This document shows positions 56,593 to 64,000 of a stretch of 64,000 nucleotides of DNA, piece after piece. This DNA is from Gambelia wislizenii (lineage: Eukaryota > Chordata > Lepidosauria > Squamata > Crotaphytidae). How positions within the stretch are numbered: position 1 is the stretch's first letter; every line of letters starts with the position of its first letter. Made by a program: the position numbers and the translations under genes. The DNA is taken from the NCBI GenBank assembly GCA_030847615.1, contig JAUMIR010000001.1, forward strand, positions 441,184,687-441,248,686, read 5' to 3'. The notes beneath the pieces were generated by a model. It saw only the letters and a list, made by a program, of their open reading frames with translations. It searched no databases and was not told where the DNA came from.

Positions 56593-59500
56593 TGTTGGAA
56601 ATCCAGCATTCTTCCTGCACCCCTCACTTGCTAGCAGAGCAAAGCAAGTTTTAGGAAGTTTTAGGGACATCCCTGCATGTGAAAAGTTCCTCCCCTTCTC
56701 CTCACCCTATCCTTAGTGGGCTTGGTTTGTATTAGAGACACAGCCAAGCCATATTTATGATCATGTGACCTAGGTCTATTGACCTCATGGGTCAAAGGGT
56801 GATCTTTTATTGGTCTTCCTTCTGTTCTCCAAGGAAGAAGGACACATCCCTCATGCTCTTGTAGGGATGGCTACCCTTTACCAGTCTCACTAGATGGTGA
56901 GTCAGACTTCTATCCTATCCTAAATCCATTAGTTAGTTAGGATGTAGGATTCCCATGCATATGTAGATTTAAAAGCTATTAGTAAAAGCTTAAGTATTCT
57001 TTTCAAGAAGGAGTCTTTTGTTTTCTTAACCAGCTAAACCTCTGAGCATATACATAGGATTTAGGTAGCAAAAGGAATGCAGCAGAGTCTTCTCATTCCA
57101 GCCATCAGAATAAAGAAACAACAGTCTTCTGCTAAAGAACTGTTTTTTATTCAAGCATAAGCTAAATACTACTTGCTATACAGAGATTGAAAAGCAAAGT
57201 GAGTTAAATATCAACTTCTTTAAGTTTAAATAGAAAAATACTATCAAGCCATCTCTCAGCTTGATGAAGTCAGCCAGACACTTTGGGTACAGTCATTAAT
57301 CTACCAAGTCATAAATGTCAGCATTCAAGGCAATTTAACTGAACTTTTAACACTCTGAGTTTGCAGCTTGCAAACAGGCTCTTTCACAGCATAATTTACT
57401 AACTGGATGTTCTCTTATCCCCAACACCCCTCTACATTTATACTGAAAGATCTGTATTAACACATTGAATCATACCAGATTTAAAACACAAATATTCAAA
57501 TTTAACAGGCCCTAGTGCTTCGGTAAACATGTCAGCCAAATTCTCTTCTGATGGACAATAAGTCAAGGTGATCAGCCCTGTACTGATTCACATACATTCT
57601 GGTATTTAACAGTCACATGCTTCATTCTTGATATAGCCCCTTCAGCTGTATCCATTTGTATGCAGGCCTGAGAATCTTCAAAGATTTCAATAGGTCCCTG
57701 AATTGGTTTTCTTAGATCAATAAAAAATTGATTGATCCAAATCAATTCCAAAATTAAATCAGACAAAGCAGCGTATTCTGCCTCCACTGAAGATAGGGCC
57801 ACAGTGGACTGGGTTTTGTTTTGTTTTGTTTTCCAAAAAATTGGTGAATTTGCATATTTGACAATTATCCCTGATGTGGACTTTTTGTCCAAAATATTTT
57901 GTGCAAAATTGCTGTCAATGTAACTTTGCAACTGATAACTTTCTTGGGATGAATTTTTTATCCCATAGTCCATGGTACCCTTCAGGTATTTCAGCACTCT
58001 TTTTAATCCTTTCTAATCATTTTGAGTGGGTTGTAAAACCTTTATGGACAATACATTTACTGCATAGGCTATGCCTGGCCGTGTCCAATTGGACAAACAA
58101 AGCAAACTTTCAATAGCCGAATGATATAGCCCAGCATTCTCAAACAATTTTTCATCAGTACCATTTACAAAATCAGTTACCATGGGAGATTGAGCACTTT
58201 TACAGTCAGACATATTACAATCACATAGTAACTTTACTGTTTTCTGCCTTTGGCTCAACAAAAAGCTACCGTCTTCCAGTCTCTTAATATCAATGCCTAA
58301 ATAGTTCAAATCTTTAATTTGAAATTTTGTGCCAAGTTCTTGAGCAAATGTTGCTACTTGCTCCTGTGTTTTAGTGATCAGACATAGATAATCTACAAAC
58401 GCAATCAAAATTTCACAGTCTTGATCCTTAGCCCTTGTGTACATGCAAGGATCTGCTATGCTCTGTTTAAAACCAATATTTAACAACATATTTCTTAAGC
58501 ATTCGAACCAAGATCTCATACTTTGCTTTAACCCATAGATAGATTTTTTAAATTTATACACTTAATTTGGGTTATCATTTTGATATCCAGGTGCCTGGTG
58601 CATATCAATGGTTTCCTTCAAAAATGCATTTAAATATACAGTCCCAATATCAAAATAATGAACTCTGAATTTATGTTGACTAGCAATAAGCAATGCAATT
58701 CTAATTGTTTGACCTCTGGCCATGGGGGCAAAAGTCTCACCATAACTCTGGTGTTTTATTTGTGAAAACCTTTGTGCCACTAATCTTGTCTTGTATTTGG
58801 TTTTACCAGAAATGCATTTTTTTAAATTTTATATACATATCTGCATCCTACAGGTTGTTGCCCCTCTGGCAAGTTAATCAATTAAAAAACACCATATTGA
58901 TCCATAGAATCCATCTCATTATCCATCGCATTATGCCATTTCACCTGCTCTTCCTGGGGTAATTGCAACATTTCTCTGAAATTGTTTGGTTCACATGTAA
59001 CCTGACACACCCTAATTGTGTTTTGCACTGTAAATCTGTCCGGGGGAACTCCTCAGTTTTCCTAAAGAGACCGTCTGCTTTCTTGCTTAGGACTGTGATA
59101 CTGTTGCGATTCAGCTTTAATTGGAACAGAATCCTCAAGCGCTATCACCAGACAAAACTGATTCTGGCATTTGATGATGCTACTGTGCATTTTCAGTTAA
59201 AGGCACATACACTTCAGGATTTGAGTGGACCTGATGCCAGTTGCCATGTTCCTCAAATTGAGCATTTCTGGAAATCAGCAGCTTACCATATGGAAGTGCA
59301 AATCTATAAGCTTTTGGGCCTGTTTGATAACCCAAAAATCTCAGTCTCTGTGCTTTAAGATCTCCCTTTCCTCTTAAAACTTTGGGTATATTCACCCATG
59401 CAAAGCTTCCCAAAAATTTCAAATGTTTAAAAGAAGGTTTTTTAGTATATAACAAGAAATATGGAGTGCCCTGCACTACAGAACTCCACAATCTGTTAAT

Positions 59501-61563
59501 TAAATAATTAGCAGTTAAAATGGTCTCACCCCAATATTTCTGGTCTATTTTTGAATCAAACATCAAAGAATCTTTCAGTGTTTGAGAACATCAAATCGGT
59601 GTTCTGAAATGCCACTCTGGGGAGGAGAAAAGGGGTGGAGTGTCTGTGAAAAATACCTTTCTGTTTTAACCATTTCTGGAACTTGTCAGGCATAAATTCT
59701 CCTCCAGAATCACTTTGTAAAGAGCAAACCTGGACCTGGTGATTACTCTCAACATAATTGCACCAGTTTTGAAAAATTGCAAAGGCTTCAGATTTATTTT
59801 TCAGCCTAGTAACAGAATCCAAACATTGAAAAATCATCAATTATAATCACATACTTGGCTCCTCCCAAGGATGGAGTAAAAGGGCCAGTTAAATCAGTGT
59901 GAACCAATTCAAAAATCCTTTTAGATTTTCTTTCCCTGAATTTAGGAAATGGCAAAATCTTACTTTTACTCTGCTTGCAAATTGCACTGTCTAAAAAAAG
60001 ATCACAGTTGTTCACTTTTAGATCATGGCAAACATCAGGCATTTCTTTCAAAACTTTGTAACTAGCATGAACTAGTCTTCTATGCAAACATGGATGCACT
60101 GATCATGCATGGGATTATTTTTCATTACAGCCTGGGCTACACAAACTTTTGGGTTCATATAATACAGCTGATTTTTCAATTCCCCCTGTGCAAGAATATT
60201 TTCATCTTTTGAAACAAAACATTTCTTGCCTTTAAATATAATCTCATACCCCTTTTCTGACAGAGTGCTTACAGAGAGGAGATTAATTTGCAGTGATGGA
60301 GCAAAAACCACATTGTCAATATTCTGACCTAAACAAGAAATAAAACATTTTCCTTCACCCATTACAGAAGATCTCTCACCATTAGCAAGCTTCACATGCT
60401 GAATTTTAGATTTAGACATTTCTACAAAATCTTTGTTGTTACAAGCTATGTGCACTGAACACCCACTCTCCAAAATCCACTCAATTTTCTCAGGAGATAT
60501 TTCTTTTCTCACCACAGTGGACACCACTTCAACTTCAGTGCAGCTCTGTTCTTTCTTCTTTGATTAATGCCCGTTGTCCTTGTTGCTTTTGGAGAGGCAC
60601 TGTTTTGCTAACTGTTTTTTAGAAATACAATTAAAACACTTCTTAACTGCAAAGGCTGTTTCAGTTCCCTCATTGTTTTTTGCGTTATGGCTGCCAGGAT
60701 CATTTTAATGCTTGTTCTTTCCTTTAAATTGTTGTTCCTCTTCTCCCCCCCCCCCGTTTTTTTCTCTCTTCATGTTTGAGCAGATGGCCACTTATAAAAT
60801 TTATTGTCAAATCACATTCTGGAATTGCTTCCACAGAATGTATGAAAGCATCAAAAGAGGAATCAAGGCTACTCAAAATCATGTAGAGCCTCTCCGATTC
60901 CTCATAGTCCAGGCTACTTTGATGGAGCTGCGCGAAGAGAGAATGTAAATTTGCCAGGTGAAGACTTACATCATCACCAGATCATAACTGTGTCTTATAA
61001 AGCTTCCTTGTGAGTAGGATTTTTGATCCAGCTGTCTCTTGAACATAAATATCTCTTAAGGCTTCCCAACATGCCTTGGCAGTGTCTAAATCATGAACAT
61101 AAGTCAACTGAGTATCTTCCAGCCCCAAATCAATGGAGGCATGTGCTCTTTCCTCTGATCTTCTCTCAGCAGCATTTGGAGCATTAGCAGTTTGGAGGAT
61201 TGGGTCTCAAATCCCCTCTCTTCTCAAAAATACCTGCATTTTCAGGCTCCAAACAGCTTGGCTACAGTAATTAGTCTACCAAGTCATAAATGTCAGCATT
61301 CAAGGTAATTTAACTGAACTTTTAACACTGAGTTTGCAAACAGGCTCTTTCACAGCATAAATTTACTAACTGGATGTTCTATTATCTTCAACATGATTTA
61401 CTAATTGATGTAACTGAGTCCTGTCCACTTTCCATGTCTCTGTCACTCTGGTGTATTAGAAGTTAATTCTTAACCATTTTAACTTTGAAGAAAACTTCCC
61501 AAAGGGCTTGTACCCTGGAATCTTTAATTAATTTTTAATTTTTTATGCTCTTACACCCCAACA
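56593..61563 (+). mobile_element. Copia-type LTR split by a reversed copia element
   Basis: Starts TGTTGGAAATCCAGCATTC and, after an interruption of about 4.4 kb, ends TTACACCCCAACA at 61563. Both parts match the LTR at 4474 and the LTR tail at 1738-1837. Flanks TGTTT (56588-56592) and TGCTT (61564-61568) are a 5-bp duplication with one change. No internal region of its own is seen, so it was a solo LTR. Confidence 0.75.
57020..61393 (-). mobile_element. Ty1/copia element, nearly complete but inactive
   Basis: Reverse orientation. 5' LTR remnant 61393-61265 (starts TGTTGAAG), 3' LTR from 57426 (TGTTGGGGATAAG, after the purine tract GTAGAGGGG) to about 57020. Between them: gag zinc knuckle near 60630 (CFNCISKKQLAKQC, histidine lost), protease (WILESGCSVHIA, the DSG aspartate changed to Glu), integrase zinc region (HRRLVHASYK, CKQSKS), integrase core (VHTDLTGPF, QSDSGGEF), RT (TFAPMARGQTIRIALLIASQ; FVDYLCL instead of the VDD pair) and RNase H (SSVEAEYAALSDL). 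Several essential residues and frames are lost. The first part of gag and the primer site are deleted. Confidence 0.9.
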
Positions 61564-61706
61564 TGCTTTAATTACATTGCAAACTACTGTGGAACATTTT
61601 GTTTGTGCCAGAAAGCAGGATCCAGTAAGCAAAATAAATGAGTCCTTAAATCCTGTACATCATTGTACACCTTACTATCCCCCAATATCCTAATTACTGA
61701 AAAACA
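61564..61706. other. Nothing recognised
   Basis: Short unique stretch between the LTR and the next candidate element. Confidence 0.4.
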
Positions 61707-62499
61707 CTAGGGGCTGGTTTACACAGCAGATTTATTGTGGCAACTTGCATTTTAATTCTTTTCCGCAGCTGTGCCAGTCAGGGTTTTTTTTTCTAATTAT
61801 GCCGCTTTAAGTTCAGACTTGAATAAGTGTGGGGGGCGTGGCCTCCCAAGCAGACAAAGGCTGTATGGGGAAGGGCATAGACAAGACTCACAGACTGCCC
61901 AAATAGCAGGGGGGAAGATCCAAGTAGTGGCTCTGTCTCTGTAAATCTGCCTGTAAATGAACTCACTCGCTGAAGCAGAGGGACAGTAATCTCTCTGCTA
62001 AAAGACCTTGCTGCCATGCCGTGGATCCTAAGGTGAACCTATCGCAAGTTTTTTCAGCCTCCCCCCTCCCTCCCCCGTCTCTCTCACTCGTGCTCTCTCT
62101 CTCTCTCTCTCTCTCCCTCCCCCAAGCAGAGCTGACAGATGGGAACACTATGACTGAAAGGTCTTGGGAATCCTTTTTCTTGGCAGACCTTCTGCAAAAT
62201 AGCAGAGAGGATTTTTTCCTGATCGCTACTGAACACAGTCCCTCTCTTTTAAGCCCGCCCCTTACATCATAGCAACCAATCACAATGCAGATCTGATGCA
62301 GCCCTTAGTTTACACTACCAATAAAGCGCTACATCGCAAATATGCCGGCAAAAGTAGCGACATCCCCTGGCACGCTATATTTGGGTGTTTTACCTTACCC
62401 CCTTCTGAATGAAGCGATGCTGTGCTGTGATCTGTGGGAACTATGAGCTATCTTAGCAGTATATTTAGAGGAATATTTGCCCATGTAAACAACCCCTAG
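61707..62499. mobile_element. Candidate TIR element (hAT-like ends)
   Basis: CTAGGGGCTGGTTTACAC at the left and, reversed at the right, CTAGGGGTTGTTTACATG are inverted repeats 790 bp apart. The interior is non-coding, with a CT microsatellite (about 62091-62117). A matching target duplication was not seen, so this remains a candidate. Confidence 0.5.
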
Positions 62500-62546
62500 A
62501 TTTTTTGGAGTCTGTCTCTTTTTGTATTTGGTGAAATCCTCTTGTT

Positions 62547-62652
62547 AGTCCTGACTAGAGTAGACCCATTGAATTAATTGGATTTACTTATGTGTTGACT
62601 CACCATTGATTCTATAGGTTTACTCTAATTGAGAATAACCAACAGGATGCCG
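62547..62652. repeat. Palindromic dispersed repeat, copy 5 of 5
   Basis: CTAGAGTAGACCCATTGAAT faces TTGATTCTATAGGTTTACTC, with the inner block TTACTTATGTGTTGACTCAC. Confidence 0.75.
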
Positions 62653-62735
62653 GTCATACTGCTATAGGTTGGATTATGTGGGATCTTTTAGTGTCACATG
62701 TACCTATACCACCAAAAGTCCTCTCTCTCTCTGTC

Positions 62736-63175
62736 TTTTCTTCGCAAACGAAGATTCAGGAAGGACTCATCCCGCGCTTTCTGCAAGCGCGCTGATGACT
62801 AAAAAGGCCAATCCGAGATAAAGAAGTCCGGTTGCAAAAAGCACAGCAGAAGGTCTCCTTGGGTGATGTTTTTGGGTTGTGATTCTTTCTGCGTTCTCGT
62901 TTCTCTTCAAGACTTGTTCATCGTGAGTTCTCAAATAAGGCTGCAGAATTGAGAATAGTGCGTCTCCATGCCTCCCGATGTGAGGCCAGGGCGGACCACT
63001 GTTGGTGATCAATTTGGCCGAGCCTGAGATGTTGTTTCAGGGAGTCCTTGTATCGTTTTTTTGGAGCGCCCCTCTTACGCTGACCCATGGTGAGTTCACC
63101 GTAGAGTACTATTTTTGGGAGGCAATGGTCCTGTGGGGATGATGGTGTTCGTCCTGTGGTGCAGGCTGAGTCCAA
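62736..63175 (-). mobile_element. Non-LTR retrotransposon, ORF2 C-terminus
   Basis: Minus-strand copy of the family at 45754: HCLPKIVLYGELTMGQRKRG, APKKRYKDSLKQHLRLGQID, WSALASHREAWRR, then a frame break before the zinc-finger region, then the GATTCAGGAAGGACTCATCC tail (reversed) near 62752. 5'-truncated. Confidence 0.85.
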
Positions 63176-64000
63176 TGCTAAAGAATAAAGGCTTGGTCTT
63201 CAGTTGTAATAGAATGGAGTGGGGATGAAAAGTTCTTAGGCCTCCTGGGCAGTATAATGGACTTGACCACTTCAGACTACATGCGACTATTACATAACTG
63301 GACAACACCACCCACAGGGAGAGTTTGAAACAATCGCTTTTGGGACTATAATGCCACAAATCCACTTCTGACCATAGAAAGCAGTACACAAGGGAAAGCT
63401 TTTTTTGCTTTTGTTTCCTTGTTTCTGATAGCTAACACTTGGGGATACTTGGCTGTAGCATTATTGTGGCACAGAAGATAATGAGGCACCTATGTTGCAT
63501 GGGTCTGCTGCAGGTATAGGATAAACCTAAGTATTATTTTACATAATTGTATTTAAGGCAAATTGATTAACCTCTTTGACCTATTTCTCACAAGCAGCAG
63601 AAACAGGGTAACCCTATATCTAGACTATGCTACTTCACTGCAGGTGGAAGCTCACTTGATGGAATGTTCCCCCCATCAAGCTTGCTCTACTTGGAACTAA
63701 ACCAAAAGGTTTCATGTCTACAACATACTGAATCTAAAAGGTGAGACAAATGATATGTTCATCATCATCAACAACAACATTTATATCACACTTCTCCCAA
63801 CAATGGGACTCAAGAAGGCTTACAATATGTTAAAAACAATACAGATTAAAAACTATACAAAAACATCAAAAGTATATATAAAAGGTATTTAAAAGACAAT
63901 TTAAAATCTATACAGTTAAAACTATTAAAATTGATTAAAAGACTGTATATGCCTCCTGGTTGCCTGTTGATGTATGGCTCCCCATTAATTTCATAGGGTT
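63176..64000. other. Intergenic; SINE- or L2-like tail near the end
   Basis: No gene. The part 63775-63960 (GGGACTCAAGAAGGCTTACA, then A-rich AAAACAATACAG units) resembles the dispersed repeat at 14345 but is not firmly classified. Confidence 0.35.

Noticed and set aside
1..64000. NKX2-1 or PAX9 exons
   Set aside because: I looked for another NK2 homeodomain and for paired-domain sequence in all frames and saw none; both are expected outside the window.
1..64000. CRISPR array, operons or other prokaryotic systems
   Set aside because: The repeat content and the spliced homeobox gene are those of a vertebrate; no array of short direct repeats with spacers is present.

Overview
The window looks like a piece of a squamate reptile genome, most likely a lizard. 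It carries SINEs with the Sauria-SINE body and tail, a 5S-rRNA-derived SINE, BovB (RTE) and CR1 LINEs, an L1, several Ty1/copia elements, and hAT-, Tigger- and Harbinger-like MITEs, in a loose vertebrate-type gene landscape. The species cannot be narrowed further by reading.

Only one cellular protein gene is recognised: NKX2-8 (mouse Nkx2-9), on the minus strand. Exon 1 (50207 down to 50036) carries the start codon and the TN repressor motif. Exon 2 (36038 down to 35506) carries an NK2-class homeodomain, the NK2-specific motif and the conserved C-terminus. The two exons join in phase 1 to give 234 residues. The promoter lies in a CpG island of roughly 49.8-51.25 kb. The intron is 13,997 bp and is largely built of transposable elements: a solo copia-type LTR, an LTR-bounded copia element, a BovB, the C-terminal end of another LINE, a Sauria SINE and small palindromes. 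From known amniote synteny (NKX2-1, NKX2-8, PAX9), NKX2-1 is expected beyond the left edge and PAX9 beyond the right edge; neither is visible here.

The left flank (1-35 kb) is intergenic and repeat-rich. Its main structures are: a BovB 3' end interrupted by an inverted Penelope-like hammerhead dimer (5.06-5.69 kb); a 2.17-kb hAT element with an exact 8-bp duplication and several nested repeats (10.68-12.85 kb); a three-level nest of copia, L1 and a Tigger-like element containing a minisatellite (22.95-29.5 kb); a second copia 3' end (30.3-31.9 kb); and an inverted repeat of about 600 bp built from an LTR end, a 5S-SINE head and a MITE (31.8-32.4 kb).

The right flank (51-64 kb) holds Sauria SINEs, two hAT-like palindromes, a CR1, a copia-type LTR with a decayed reverse-oriented copia element inside it (56.6-61.56 kb), a candidate TIR element and another LINE 3' end.

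I did not find a new biological system. The most interesting points are the transposon-filled intron of a developmental homeobox gene, its microsatellite-embedded splice sites, and several insertion or rearrangement histories that can be read from target-site duplications. All homology statements rest on recognising motifs by eye; no search was run.
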